Shown one piece after another: positions 18,317 through 27,516 of a stretch of 64,000 bases of DNA (position 1 is its first letter; the number at the start of each line of letters is the position of its first letter). The translations under genes were made by a program, and so were the position numbers. The stretch is from Wujia chipingensis. Its GTDB lineage: Bacteria; Bacillota; Clostridia; Lachnospirales; Lachnospiraceae. The notes below the pieces were generated by a model, which saw only the letters and a list, made by a program, of their open reading frames with translations, did not search any database and had not been told where the DNA came from. The stretch covers positions 999,001-1,063,000 of the forward strand of contig NZ_CP060632.1 of assembly GCF_014337155.1 (NCBI RefSeq), given 5' to 3'.

Positions 18317-18993
18317 TCCATTTATCCTGTGCCAAACGCGCGCTGGAGATGCTGCCGGAGATGAACGCACAGGAGCAAAATGCATTTTTTCTTGGAAATA
18401 TGATCGCAGATATGTGCAGGGATAAGCATTACACACATTTCTGGAACGATGTGACCTATGACAAGCTGGTGCGCCGACCGGATCTGGACTGGTTTTTACA
18501 GAAATATGGTGATGCATTACAGGAGCCGTATGTGCGTGGATATTATGCGCATCTTTTGCTTGATTATAATTTTCTGGATCTGTACTGGGACAGACATTTC
18601 CGGTTTTATAATGCGCAAAAGCAACCGGAGGTGTTATATGATGCGGTTACTTTTGTAGAAGTGTTGGAACAGCAGCAGATGTATGATCGTCAGGAATTTT
18701 TCTCTAAGAAATGGTATTATGGTGATTACGACCGGATGAATGCGTATTTCGCGAATAGATATAATGTAATGTTTCCGAATCTGGAGTTCAATGCGAAAGA
18801 ATGGGAACGTATACGGCGGATTACAGAGATCGACTGGGACTATGCGCCGGAAGCGATGGAACGGACAAAAGCCCAGTTATCGCAGAGTGTTGCAATCGCC
18901 AAGCCGGGAATCATCCCGCAATTACAGATATTTGTGCTTCCGGAACTGGAACAGTTGGTGGAAGTTACCGCAAAAAAAGTGGCAGAGATATAA
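18301..18993 (+). CDS. Zinc-dependent phospholipase C-like / metal-hydrolase-like protein
   Basis: 230 residues, helical and cytosolic. The opening MPSYVIHLSCAKRAL, followed by FFLGNMIADMCRDKHYTHFW and YYAHLLLDYNF, places histidines and aspartates in the order seen in small phospholipase C-like proteins of Firmicutes, which coordinate metal through such residues. No signal peptide is present, so secretion is unlikely. The substrate is unknown and the family call is tentative. The start is 16 bases inside the preceding gene; the stop codon lies in the loop of the terminator that follows. Confidence 0.65.
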   Translation: MPSYVIHLSCAKRALEMLPEMNAQEQNAFFLGNMIADMCRDKHYTHFWNDVTYDKLVRRPDLDWFLQKYGDALQEPYVRGYYAHLLLDYNFLDLYWDRHFRFYNAQKQPEVLYDAVTFVEVLEQQQMYDRQEFFSKKWYYGDYDRMNAYFANRYNVMFPNLEFNAKEWERIRRITEIDWDYAPEAMERTKAQLSQSVAIAKPGIIPQLQIFVLPELEQLVEVTAKKVAEI

Positions 18994-19013
18994 AATCCCT
19001 GCCACTTTTTTTG
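18974..19013. terminator. Bidirectional terminator overlapping a gene end
   Basis: AAAAAGTGGCAG pairs with CTGCCACTTTTT, with A and T runs on either side. The TAA of the upstream gene lies in the loop, and the convergent chemotaxis receptor gene ends 7 bases beyond. Confidence 0.9.
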
Positions 19014-19019
19014 TCGCCA

Positions 19020-19988
19020 TTAAATATTGATATGTGTTTTTTGTACTTCTTCGACGATCGGATCGACCTGATCTAAGAGGTTAATCATGTTTTCGTACAA
19101 CTGATTCTTGCGTGTGATATCGCCGGATAACTGGTTGACTGTCTCGGACACGCCGATATAGCCGTCCTTGGCACTTAAGATATCTCCCTGAATCTGATCA
19201 GCGGTTTCGTTACAAGTGTCAACGGCAGCGGCAATCTGCTGCTGAACCTCAATCACACCGTTGACGGATTCTTTGATATTGCCAAACAGTTCGGTTGTCT
19301 TTTTTACCTGCTCCTGTTCATGGGAGAGCATCCGGTTTGCTGTTTCCATCGAAGCATTTAAGTTGGAAGCGTCCTCGCGGAGCAGTGCCATGTTTGCATT
19401 TACAGTATCGACGAGCTTCTTGATCTCTGCGGACAGGGTGCTGACCTCGGTTGCGACAACGGCAAACCCGAGACCGTGCTCCCCGGCACGGGCGGCTTCA
19501 ATCGAAGCGTTTAAGGAGAGCATGTTTGTCTGGTTGGCGATACCAATAATACCGGACATTGTCTCCTGAATCTCGTCGAAGCTGCTCTGGAATTTATTTA
19601 AGACTTCCACGACATGCTGGAAATCCTTCAGTACATTGGAAGAGCTTTCCTGCAGGCTGTCGACATTTTCGTTTGCCTGATCGGTCGCGGTAAGTACTCC
19701 GCTGACGCTCGTTTCAATCTGGGAAGAAACTTCTACGATATTGGCAAATTCCTGCTTGATGGAATCCATACCGGAAGCAACCTGATCGGACTGCGCGAGG
19801 ATCGTATCAAAGGAACCCTGGATATCAGAGATCTGACTTGCGGTCTGCATTTCTTCTTCAATCAGGGATTTCCGGTTTTCCTTCAGGCTTTTCGTAATCT
19901 GGGTGATCGGCTCTAAGCTTTGCTTTAAGGCAAGCCCGGTTACCGTTTCTGTTGGAACTGCATGTATTTCTGTTTTCTTTTTAAACAT
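19020..19988 (-). CDS. Cytoplasmic methyl-accepting chemotaxis-type receptor
   Basis: 322 residues with no transmembrane segment and no obvious sensor domain, almost entirely coiled coil. The signalling tip is [18 protein letters not shown] followed by FAVVATEV, the hallmark of MCPs that contact CheA and CheW. The short N-terminus ([12 protein letters not shown]) leaves little room for ligand binding, so input probably comes from a partner. The FIST-domain gene 24 bases upstream in the same operon is the clear candidate. No che or flagellar genes are in the window. Confidence 0.92.
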   Translation of the reverse strand: MFKKKTEIHAVPTETVTGLALKQSLEPITQITKSLKENRKSLIEEEMQTASQISDIQGSFDTILAQSDQVASGMDSIKQEFANIVEVSSQIETSVSGVLTATDQANENVDSLQESSSNVLKDFQHVVEVLNKFQSSFDEIQETMSGIIGIANQTNMLSLNASIEAARAGEHGLGFAVVATEVSTLSAEIKKLVDTVNANMALLREDASNLNASMETANRMLSHEQEQVKKTTELFGNIKESVNGVIEVQQQIAAAVDTCNETADQIQGDILSAKDGYIGVSETVNQLSGDITRKNQLYENMINLLDQVDPIVEEVQKTHINI

Positions 19989-20012
19989 CGTGGTTATACC
20001 TCCTGCGTGTAA

Positions 20013-21095
20013 TTATTCAAATGCTGCAAGCACAAGTGTCTGATTCATATGCTGGTTGTTAAACTGCTGGCCGTCGCCGACGAAGATCGCAGCAGGTGCA
20101 ACCGTACGGAATGAAGCAACATAGTCGGTCAGGACATCGTCCTCTGCAAATAGGCGCAGACGGTTCGCACTGTCAAAGCCAAGCAGGAATGAAACCGGGG
20201 ATGCCTGTATGGAGGCAAGCAGTTCTTCGTGAATCTGCCGGTAATCATCGACATCCATGATATAGATGCTGTCATTTTCATAGATTGCCTTGCCGTTGAA
20301 CATGACGCCGTTCCGGTCGACCGACATTGTCTGGATGATACAGGTATCATCGCCAAGGGCGCGTCCAAGTGGATGGCGCGGCATGGCAGAGAGGATATCT
20401 TCGAGCTGGACGCCGGTTTCCTCCTGGTAGAGCTCTAATGCTGGAACGCCATCTAACTGAAACAGTGTTTTGGTTCCCGGTTCTACCAAGTTGGCGAAAT
20501 GCGCACGGCGGCTCTGCCGTTTGTAAATATTTTCCTTATATAGATGGATCTTGCCACCTTTGTTTTTGATAAACGCATACGCACAGCTTCGCGTATGAAC
20601 CTTCCCGTCTAAAATCACACAGTGTTTTTCGCCGAGCAGGACGCCATAGGCACTGGCACCGATCAACGGAACACCGGCTTCCTGCAGGGAATCGTGGATG
20701 GTTGACAGGACGCGTTCCTCGCATCCGGTCATAAATTCCAGACAGATCGTATCGGAATCCCCCGGTTCGATCGCCTGCAGATTCGCAAGAAATGTATGCA
20801 TGGATTTGACCGGAGTTGTGCGGACATCTTCAATTATGCCCGTACATACTTCAATGCCTGCAAATCCAATGACAATGATTGCCTGTGTCAGGCGCATCTC
20901 TTTCGCAATGCCTTCACCGCTGGTACCGATCATCGGTGTGCCCGGATATTTCTCGCCGAGCAGGGCGGCGGCAGCTTCTATTTTTGAAAAAGGAGCAATC
21001 AGGATTAGAAAATCAGCTTTTTTCAATCCGGCGGTTGCTTCCGTTATGGCTGTTTCCACATGGTCTGCGCGACCGATGCCTACAAAACCTTTCAT
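20013..21095 (-). CDS. FIST-domain sensory protein
   Basis: 360 residues with no transmembrane helices. The N-terminal FIST domain (about 20-190) and FIST_C (about 200-345) are recognised from the G-TSGEGIAKE segment, the ECxxR-like GCEERVLSTIHDSL region, PLIGASAYG and the HPLG...DDTCIIQT segment. FIST domains are thought to bind small ligands such as amino acids and to feed signal transduction. ATG 21095 is preferred because GGAGG stands before it; the frame opens upstream at 21173. Co-transcribed with the receptor gene that follows, suggesting a two-part sensor and transducer. Confidence 0.86.
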   Translation of the reverse strand: MKGFVGIGRADHVETAITEATAGLKKADFLILIAPFSKIEAAAALLGEKYPGTPMIGTSGEGIAKEMRLTQAIIVIGFAGIEVCTGIIEDVRTTPVKSMHTFLANLQAIEPGDSDTICLEFMTGCEERVLSTIHDSLQEAGVPLIGASAYGVLLGEKHCVILDGKVHTRSCAYAFIKNKGGKIHLYKENIYKRQSRRAHFANLVEPGTKTLFQLDGVPALELYQEETGVQLEDILSAMPRHPLGRALGDDTCIIQTMSVDRNGVMFNGKAIYENDSIYIMDVDDYRQIHEELLASIQASPVSFLLGFDSANRLRLFAEDDVLTDYVASFRTVAPAAIFVGDGQQFNNQHMNQTLVLAAFE

Positions 21096-21130
21096 CTTAA
21101 GCCTCCGACTGCGACTATACTTGTGGGGCA

Positions 21131-21169
21131 TGTAAATGCGCAGTGAATTTACACGCGGAAAAATCCGCG
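21131..21169 (-). promoter_or_regulatory. Paired inverted repeats in the FIST gene leader
   Basis: TGTAAAT (21131-21137) pairs with ATTTACA (21147-21153), and directly next to it CGCGGA (21154-21159) pairs with TCCGCG (21164-21169) around AAAA. The two perfect hairpins lie 36 bases upstream of the FIST ATG. They could be an operator or a structured leader. Confidence 0.5.
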
Positions 21170-21244
21170 GCACCTAAACTTATTCTACCAAAAAATGGAG
21201 AAAAAGAATAGAGGAAAAGAAAAATGTTTAGAATAGGTAATATC

Positions 21245-21273
21245 TTGTATTTGTGGTAAAAGTTTGCTATAAT
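21245..21273 (+). promoter_or_regulatory. SigA promoter of the penicillin-binding protein gene
   Basis: TTGTAT (21245-21250), a 17-base spacer and a perfect TATAAT (21268-21273), 48 bases before the ATG. Confidence 0.75.
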
Positions 21274-21320
21274 GGCGTTTATCTGGATACTTATATGCAA
21301 AAATAAAGGGAGGTAGCTCG

Positions 21321-24227
21321 ATGGGCTATTCAAAAGCGGAAACTGAGAAAAAACAGAGAAAACTTGTTTCCAAAACACAACGAAATACGAGAAAAGTGCT
21401 GGTTATACTTTTTAAGATCATATTGGTTGGTATCATTGCAGTGATCATAGCCGGAGCCGGAGCTGGATTCGGTATGATGAAGGGTATTTTGGACAATGCA
21501 CCGGATACCTCCAGTATCAATATTGTTCCACAGGGATACCGGTCGAATATCCGGTCACAGGATGGCACGGTAGAAAAAGAGATCTCCACGATTGATTCGA
21601 ACCGTGTTTATGTATATTATGATCAAATCCCGAAAGATATGGTCAATGCATTTGTTGCAATCGAGGATCAGCGATTCTGGACGCATAATGGTATTGATGT
21701 GCGCGGTATCTTCCGTGCGTTTGCAAAGGGCGCGGCAAGCGGTCACTTTAATGAGGGTGCATCGACGCTGACGCAGCAGCTCATCAAGAATCAGGTATTT
21801 AATGTCGGTCTGGATGAGACGACATTTATGGACAAGCTGGAACGTAAGATTCAGGAGCAGTATCTGGCAATTGAACTCGAAAAGCAGTACACAAAGGAAG
21901 AAATCGTTGAGTACTATCTGAACACAATCTATCTGGGACGTGGTGTCAGTGGTGTTCAGGCAGCTTCCGAGAAATATTTCGGTAAGGATATGACGGAACT
22001 TACGATCTCAGAGATCGCAGTTATTGCAGGTATTCCACAGAACCCAAGCCGTTACGATCCGGTTGCCAATCCAGACGAGAACAAAAAGCGCCGGGCGGAA
22101 GTTTTAAAGAAGATGTTAGATCAGGAATACATCACACAGCAGCAGTATGACGAGGCAGTGGCAGATGATGTCTATGCGAGAATCGATGCCGAGCATGAGG
22201 TTCAGCTTGCAGAATCTGACGTGAACACTTTCTATCAGGATGCTATCATAAATGGTGTCATAGAGAAGTTTATGGATATGTATGGCTGTACAAAGTCAGA
22301 GGCGGAGAACAAGCTTTACACGGGTGGTTATGAGATTTACTCTGCACAGGATAAAGCAATCCAGAAGATCTGTGATGATGTCATCAACAATCCGGAATAT
22401 GTAAGCAATAGCACGAAGGTTGGTTTGAGCTACAAGCTGACACTTCTGGGAGCCGACAAAGAAACAAATTACAATTACAGCATTGGCGATCTGACCAATT
22501 ATTTTGCAGAGCAGACAGGAAATTCAAAGTATAATAATATTTATCCGAGTGAACAGGATGCGAGAGCCGCAGCCGACACATTCAAGGAAGCGATGCTGGA
22601 AGAGACAGGCGGAACCTATGTCGCTGAAGCATTTTCTGTATCACCGCAGCCACAGTTTTCGTTCACAATCATGGATCAGCATACCGGCTATGTAAAAGCA
22701 CTGGTAGGCGGACGTGGTACGAAGACCGTAAACCGTGCATTTAACCGTGCAACGGAGGCAGAGAGACAGCCGGGTTCCACGTTCAAGATCGTAGCAGCAT
22801 ATGCACCGCTGATCGACAGTGGTAAGGCAGGTCTTGCAACATCGTTTAACGATGAGCCATATCAGTATGCAAATGGTAATGAGGTTCGGAATGCCGGTGG
22901 CGGACATAGCGGATATTGTACGATCCGTAAGAGTATCGCAAGCTCCATTAACGTCTGTGCGGTAAAGGCAATTACCGAAGAGACACCAGAGGCAGCATTT
23001 GAGTATTTGTTGAAGTTTGGATATACGACACTGGTAGACCAGGAGGTGGACAGCAATGGTACGCTGCTCACAGATAAGACACAGGCGTGTGCACTGGGTG
23101 GATTGAGTTATGGTGTTACGAATTATGAGATGACAGCCGCTTATGCATCGATTGCAAATGGTGGTGTTTACAATCAGCCGGTTTTGTTTACCAAGATTAT
23201 CGATCATGATGGAAATGTGGTAGTTGACAACACGACACCAACCTCCCATGAGGTAATCAAGCCGACAACTGCATGGCAGTTGATCGAGGCGATGAAGTCC
23301 GTAGTTACAAGCGGAACTGGTACGCCGGCAAGATTACAGTCTGGTATGACTTGTGCAGGTAAGACAGGTACAACCTCTGAAAACTATGATCTTTGGTTTT
23401 GCGGTATGACACCATATTATACCGCGTCTATCTGGATGGGTTATGACAGTAACGTTGATATGGGTGGACAGAATACACATAAATATATGTGGCGCGATAT
23501 CATGGATCAGATTGTAGAGTTAGAAGGACAGGATACATCGGCAGACTTTGAGCGACCTGAGGGTATCACGACGATCAGCGTCTGCGAGATCACCGGATTG
23601 CTTCCGGGTGAAGGCTGCCCAACTTCTTCGGATTATTATGCACAGGCAGATATCCCATCACAGAGATGTAGTGGACACGAGGCACTTGAGTTCTGTACAG
23701 AATCACATAAACTTGCAAACAGTGGATGTCCGGAGACTGTTTCATTTACAGTCGAGATTGATGAAAACGGAAATAAGAAGCTGGTAGGCTCCAATGGAGA
23801 ATCTACTGATGGATACACATATACTGATGAGGTGTGTGATATTCATACACCGTTAGAGGAGGGTGAGATTGAACTTGCTTCTTCAGCAGGTGAAGGAGGA
23901 ACGATTTCACCGACGGTTCGAGTTGCGAAGGGTGCCAATGTAACCTTCTATATCACACCGCACAATGGATACCGGATCAAGGATGTCATTGTAAATGGAC
24001 AGAGTCAGGGCGCTGTTTCAAGCTTTACATTTAACGATGTACAGGCAAACGGAACGATCAGTGTTACCTTTGAGAAGACTGGAGGTACCGATCCGGCACC
24101 AACGCCGACAACACAGCCGCCGGCACCGACGACGCAACAACCGCCGACAACACAGGCGCCAACAACGCAGCAACCAACAACACAGCAACCGGAGCCGACG
24201 ACACAGGCACCGGAGCCGCAAACGTAA
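21321..24227 (+). CDS. Class A penicillin-binding protein (PBP1A-like)
   Basis: Bifunctional peptidoglycan synthase, 968 residues. An N-terminal membrane anchor (about 25-52) is followed by a GT51 glycosyltransferase with catalytic Glu115 in EDQRFWTHNG and EGASTLTQQLIKNQ. The transpeptidase follows with PGSTFKI (nucleophile Ser, near 485), SSINVC and GKTGTT (near 680). After the catalytic part come a cysteine-containing stretch and a divergent InlB-type repeat domain (about 852-915; ISVTFEK end), then a Pro/Thr/Gln tail to the C-terminus. The tail is probably a wall-spanning spacer; it has no sorting signal. Single-gene unit with its own promoter and terminator. Confidence 0.95.
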   Translation: MGYSKAETEKKQRKLVSKTQRNTRKVLVILFKIILVGIIAVIIAGAGAGFGMMKGILDNAPDTSSINIVPQGYRSNIRSQDGTVEKEISTIDSNRVYVYYDQIPKDMVNAFVAIEDQRFWTHNGIDVRGIFRAFAKGAASGHFNEGASTLTQQLIKNQVFNVGLDETTFMDKLERKIQEQYLAIELEKQYTKEEIVEYYLNTIYLGRGVSGVQAASEKYFGKDMTELTISEIAVIAGIPQNPSRYDPVANPDENKKRRAEVLKKMLDQEYITQQQYDEAVADDVYARIDAEHEVQLAESDVNTFYQDAIINGVIEKFMDMYGCTKSEAENKLYTGGYEIYSAQDKAIQKICDDVINNPEYVSNSTKVGLSYKLTLLGADKETNYNYSIGDLTNYFAEQTGNSKYNNIYPSEQDARAAADTFKEAMLEETGGTYVAEAFSVSPQPQFSFTIMDQHTGYVKALVGGRGTKTVNRAFNRATEAERQPGSTFKIVAAYAPLIDSGKAGLATSFNDEPYQYANGNEVRNAGGGHSGYCTIRKSIASSINVCAVKAITEETPEAAFEYLLKFGYTTLVDQEVDSNGTLLTDKTQACALGGLSYGVTNYEMTAAYASIANGGVYNQPVLFTKIIDHDGNVVVDNTTPTSHEVIKPTTAWQLIEAMKSVVTSGTGTPARLQSGMTCAGKTGTTSENYDLWFCGMTPYYTASIWMGYDSNVDMGGQNTHKYMWRDIMDQIVELEGQDTSADFERPEGITTISVCEITGLLPGEGCPTSSDYYAQADIPSQRCSGHEALEFCTESHKLANSGCPETVSFTVEIDENGNKKLVGSNGESTDGYTYTDEVCDIHTPLEEGEIELASSAGEGGTISPTVRVAKGANVTFYITPHNGYRIKDVIVNGQSQGAVSSFTFNDVQANGTISVTFEKTGGTDPAPTPTTQPPAPTTQQPPTTQAPTTQQPTTQQPEPTTQAPEPQT

Positions 24228-24235
24228 TATAAATC

Positions 24236-24294
24236 AAAGAAGTATCTGAGAACAGTTGTTTATGACTGCAATCAGATACTTCTTTTTGTTTTTG
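24236..24294 (+). terminator. Terminator after the penicillin-binding protein gene
   Basis: AAAGAAGTATCTGA (24236-24249) pairs with TCAGATACTTCTTT (24272-24285), followed by T-rich DNA. The convergent spoVAE stop is 15 bases further on. Confidence 0.85.
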
Positions 24295-24308
24295 TTATAA
24301 ATAAAGCT

Positions 24309-24668
24309 TCAATTCTTTGGCATCTTTGGAGAGAAGATGAGAGATGCAAAGTAAGAGAAGATCAAAGCGGCGGAGGTTCCGACGGCTGCCATTTTGAAAC
24401 CACCGCGGAACAGTCCGAGAAAGCCATCTTCGTTTACTGCATCCTTGATTCCTTTCCACAGGTTGTAGCCGAATCCGGTCAGGGGAACGAAAGCACCCGC
24501 TCCGGCAAATTTCATGAAAGGCTCATAGATGCCAACTGCCCCTAAGATTACCCCCGTGCAGACTAAGATCACCATCACCCGTCCGGGCATAAGCTTGGTT
24601 GTATCCATCAGAATCTGTGACAGTACACAGATGATTCCACCGATGACAAAAGCAAGAATATAGTCCAT
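24309..24668 (-). CDS. spoVAE: Stage V sporulation protein AE (SpoVAE/AEb)
   Basis: A membrane protein of 119 residues with about four hydrophobic helices, part of the spore inner-membrane channel that moves dipicolinate and calcium during sporulation and germination. The segment FAGAGAFVPLTGFG near the middle is shared with SpoVAC, as expected for these related subunits. ATG 24668 is chosen, with GGAGG 7 bases upstream; TTG 24683 is in frame but sits on the ribosome site. Last gene of the operon. Confidence 0.93.
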   Translation of the reverse strand: MDYILAFVIGGIICVLSQILMDTTKLMPGRVMVILVCTGVILGAVGIYEPFMKFAGAGAFVPLTGFGYNLWKGIKDAVNEDGFLGLFRGGFKMAAVGTSAALIFSYFASLIFSPKMPKN

Positions 24669-24716
24669 ATATACATCCTCCAATCTAAGATATAATGAAG
24701 CACGCGGATGCGTGTA

Positions 24717-25772
24717 TTATTCGATGTGTTCGATGACAACGGCGTGCGCGACGCCGGGGATCGTCTGTCCCTCGTTGAAGCTGACTGTAGAAAGCAATGC
24801 TCCGGTAGGGACGAATAACACGCGTTTCCATTCGTTTGATTCTAATTGATGCAGAATATAGCCGGCAAGTGTGACAGCTGCACAGCCGCAGCCACTGCCG
24901 CCACTGTGGGTATCCTGTTCCTCGTTGTCGAAGATACAGACGCCGCAGTCCATATGCTGTTTCTCAATGTCGTAGTCGTTATCCCGTAACAGTTTTATCA
25001 GAATTTCACTGCCGACTTTTCCAAGATCGCCAGTGATGATTTTATCAAAATGCGATGGCTTGACGGCGAGATCTTCGAGACATTGGTAGATGACATCTGC
25101 TGCGGCAGGTGCCATACAGGCGCCCATGTTCATGTTGTCCCGTACGCCGTAATCAACGATTTTTCCGGTTGTCACAGAAGTGATGCGAGGGTATTCTTTC
25201 ATCGGCTGATCTGGACTGGTTGCAGATACAAGGAATGCGCCGCTTCCAGTGACTGTCCAGGTAGAAGAGAGTGGGCGCTGGTTTCCGTATTCCAGTGGAA
25301 ACCGGAACTGTTTTTCTGCACCACCGAAGTGACTGCTTGTCACAGCAATGACATGCGAGGCATAGCCTGCATTGACAGTCATAGCTGCAAGTGACAATGC
25401 TTCGCCACAGGTGGAGCAGGCACCATACAGACCGAAGATAGGTATCTGAAAATCTTTCAGACCGAATGTAGAACCGATCAACTGTCCAAGCAGATCGCCA
25501 CCGAAGATATAGCGGATATTCTCCTTGGCGATGCCGGATTTCGTGATGGCAGTCTGTACTGCGCGGCGCACCATTTCGGATTCGCCTTCTTCCCACGAGT
25601 CCATGCCGAAGGCAGGATCTGGCTCAATCTGGTCGAAATAGGAGGCGAGAGGTCCCTGCCCTTCCATGTCACCGACGATTGAGGCACGGCTTAAAATTGC
25701 TGGTGGACAGGCAAAGCGTATGGTCTGTTTTCCGACAGCCTGATTTGTTTTTTCTTGTTCATTCTGATTCAT
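24717..25772 (-). CDS. spoVAD: Stage V sporulation protein AD
   Basis: 351 residues, soluble, with the thiolase-like fold of SpoVAD, which binds dipicolinic acid. Typical segments are FGGDLLGQLIGSTFG, LYGACSTCGEALSLAA and a C-terminal GGSGCGCAAVTLAG. It lies between spoVAC and spoVAE and precedes spoVAE by 48 bases. Confidence 0.96.
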   Translation of the reverse strand: MNQNEQEKTNQAVGKQTIRFACPPAILSRASIVGDMEGQGPLASYFDQIEPDPAFGMDSWEEGESEMVRRAVQTAITKSGIAKENIRYIFGGDLLGQLIGSTFGLKDFQIPIFGLYGACSTCGEALSLAAMTVNAGYASHVIAVTSSHFGGAEKQFRFPLEYGNQRPLSSTWTVTGSGAFLVSATSPDQPMKEYPRITSVTTGKIVDYGVRDNMNMGACMAPAAADVIYQCLEDLAVKPSHFDKIITGDLGKVGSEILIKLLRDNDYDIEKQHMDCGVCIFDNEEQDTHSGGSGCGCAAVTLAGYILHQLESNEWKRVLFVPTGALLSTVSFNEGQTIPGVAHAVVIEHIE

Positions 25773-25799
25773 AATAACTCCTTTCTGGATAATCTGTTA

Positions 25800-26252
25800 T
25801 TACAGTAGTTTGAAAATCCAATAGATGAAACCGGCGACAAAGCTTACTACGACACCGAATAAGATAACAGGTCCGGCAATCGTGAACACTTTGACACCTT
25901 TTCCGAACACTTCACCCTCTTTTTTGTATTCGATCGTTGGGGCGGCAACGGAATTCGCAAATCCGGTAATCGGAACCAGAGCACCGGCACCGCCATATTT
26001 CGCGAGTGGTTTGTAGAGGTTTAACCCCGTAAGCAGGACGGAGAGAAATACAAGCAGGATCGAACAGACGCTCATTGCGTCTGCCTCCTCATAATGAAAC
26101 TGCGTCGTACATACGTTGAAGATCACCTGCCCGAGCAGACAGATACAGCCGCCAACGAGAAAGGCGTGCAGGCAGTTTTTGAAACAACTGTGTTTCGGCG
26201 TGATCGCTTCGACGTAACGGTTATATTCCTGGTCGTTTTGCTTTACTTTCAT
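25800..26252 (-). CDS. spoVAC: Stage V sporulation protein AC
   Basis: A 150-residue integral membrane protein with an early LHAFLVGGCICLLGQVIF segment, a YGGAGALVPITGFANS motif matching SpoVAE, and several hydrophobic helices. In Bacillus SpoVAC acts as a mechanosensitive channel for dipicolinate release. Preceded by a good ribosome site; fourth position from the 3' end is consistent with the standard operon order. Confidence 0.96.
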   Translation of the reverse strand: MKVKQNDQEYNRYVEAITPKHSCFKNCLHAFLVGGCICLLGQVIFNVCTTQFHYEEADAMSVCSILLVFLSVLLTGLNLYKPLAKYGGAGALVPITGFANSVAAPTIEYKKEGEVFGKGVKVFTIAGPVILFGVVVSFVAGFIYWIFKLL

Positions 26253-26276
26253 AGAGATAACTCCTTTCGCTATAAT

Positions 26277-26696
26277 TTAAGAAGGGAAAAACAGAATCTG
26301 CCAGGCGCAGCCGAGTGCTTTTCCGATGGCAGCCGCGGCAATCACATAAGGGAGCCATGTCCGCACGCCCAAACGGCGGGATAGAATTGGCATGACCTGT
26401 AAGGTTTCTGCTAAAGCACCGGCGAGACACCCGATAAAAATGCCGCCAAACAGATTGAAGATGCTGAATCCTGCCAGCCCGATCGGAATCCGGAGTCCGA
26501 ACAGATACGCAGCATTTCCAATCGTGACACCGGCGATGATCAAAGCTTCAATCCGGTGGACACCTTTGCCGGATTTCATCTGCTCTGCCAGTTTATCGAA
26601 GATACCAAGCATCGTGATAAATGCGACAAAACCAGCGGAAACAGCACTTCCGGCACAGATACAAAAGAAACAGTAAGCAATCGTTTTAATCAACAT
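26277..26696 (-). CDS. spoVAB: Stage V sporulation protein AB
   Basis: A 139-residue membrane protein with about four helices; FNLFGGIFIGCLAGALAETLQVMPIL is the recognisable centre of SpoVAB. It overlaps the spoVAA end by 11 bases, implying translational coupling. Its individual role in the channel is not known. Confidence 0.92.
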   Translation of the reverse strand: MLIKTIAYCFFCICAGSAVSAGFVAFITMLGIFDKLAEQMKSGKGVHRIEALIIAGVTIGNAAYLFGLRIPIGLAGFSIFNLFGGIFIGCLAGALAETLQVMPILSRRLGVRTWLPYVIAAAAIGKALGCAWQILFFPS

Positions 26697-27342
26697 CGAG
26701 ACTCGTTCCCTCCCGTGCGCTGTCTACAACGATTGCATCGTTGACATCCCGCTCATATAATCGCATCTGTACCTGCAGCGGTGTCGGATCATCGGCTTTC
26801 TTGTGGTTCAGACCGTGATTGAAGAAGAGCAGCATACCGAAGAACAGCCCGACACAGTAAAACAGAATGCCAAATCGATATCCGGCAGTGGTTGCACTTG
26901 CCTGCGTTCCAGTAAACATCTGATACAGATCCTGCAGCAGATCAATGGCACCGACGTCCCCGTTGTAGGACATGATCGAATAGGCGGTTCCGAAAAAGGC
27001 GAGCAGCATCAGAAATGCGGCTTTTATTTTTCCGGTTCGTTTGTGTCCGTCGCTTAAGTTCCGATAGTAGACGACGCATTCCTGGCTGCCAATATTCTGG
27101 ACAGTCACGGATTTATCGTATTTCAGAATTTCTCCAATGATTGCAAGGGCATTGACGACTAATTGCCCCTGCTCGTTGTCACGAAATGTAAACAGCTTGA
27201 TTTTTTTCACGTCGTGCATGATATCCGGCTGGCTGCAAAAGACGGAAGCAATATCTTCAATGTGTACCTGCTTGGACGCAACCATCGTGCTTGCATCGAG
27301 GGAAAGATATACGGTTGTTTCTGCGTGCTCTGTTTGATTCAT
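26686..27342 (-). CDS. spoVAA: Stage V sporulation protein AA
   Basis: 218 residues. The N-terminal soluble domain (about 1-95, TVYLSLDAS through TVQNIGSQECVVYYR) is followed by two hydrophobic helices near 105-125 and 155-180, as in SpoVAA. First gene of spoVAA-AB-AC-AD-AE. A GGAAGGG ribosome site precedes the ATG, and a sigma-G-like -10 lies about 45 bases further up. Confidence 0.93.
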   Translation of the reverse strand: MNQTEHAETTVYLSLDASTMVASKQVHIEDIASVFCSQPDIMHDVKKIKLFTFRDNEQGQLVVNALAIIGEILKYDKSVTVQNIGSQECVVYYRNLSDGHKRTGKIKAAFLMLLAFFGTAYSIMSYNGDVGAIDLLQDLYQMFTGTQASATTAGYRFGILFYCVGLFFGMLLFFNHGLNHKKADDPTPLQVQMRLYERDVNDAIVVDSAREGTSLDVD

Positions 27343-27385
27343 AATACATTCCCTTCCATTTTCTGATTGATTTGATATATATGGA

Positions 27386-27414
27386 TAGTATGAGAATTTT
27401 TTGCAGGGATATCC
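27386..27414 (-). promoter_or_regulatory. Candidate sigma-G promoter of the spoVA operon
   Basis: On the minus strand CATACTA (27392-27386) fits the forespore sigma-G -10 consensus CATnnTA. GGATA lies 17 bases upstream (27414-27410) and roughly fits the loose -35. Position and gene content agree with known sigma-G control of spoVA in Bacillus. Confidence 0.6.
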
Positions 27415-27516
27415 TGTTAAATTCTAGCAAGAACATTTCTTTTTTTGTCGACTTATGGTAAAATAAAAAATAATTATGGTTTGAAAAAGGATTCAGGAAG
27501 GAATACAAATCAGAAT

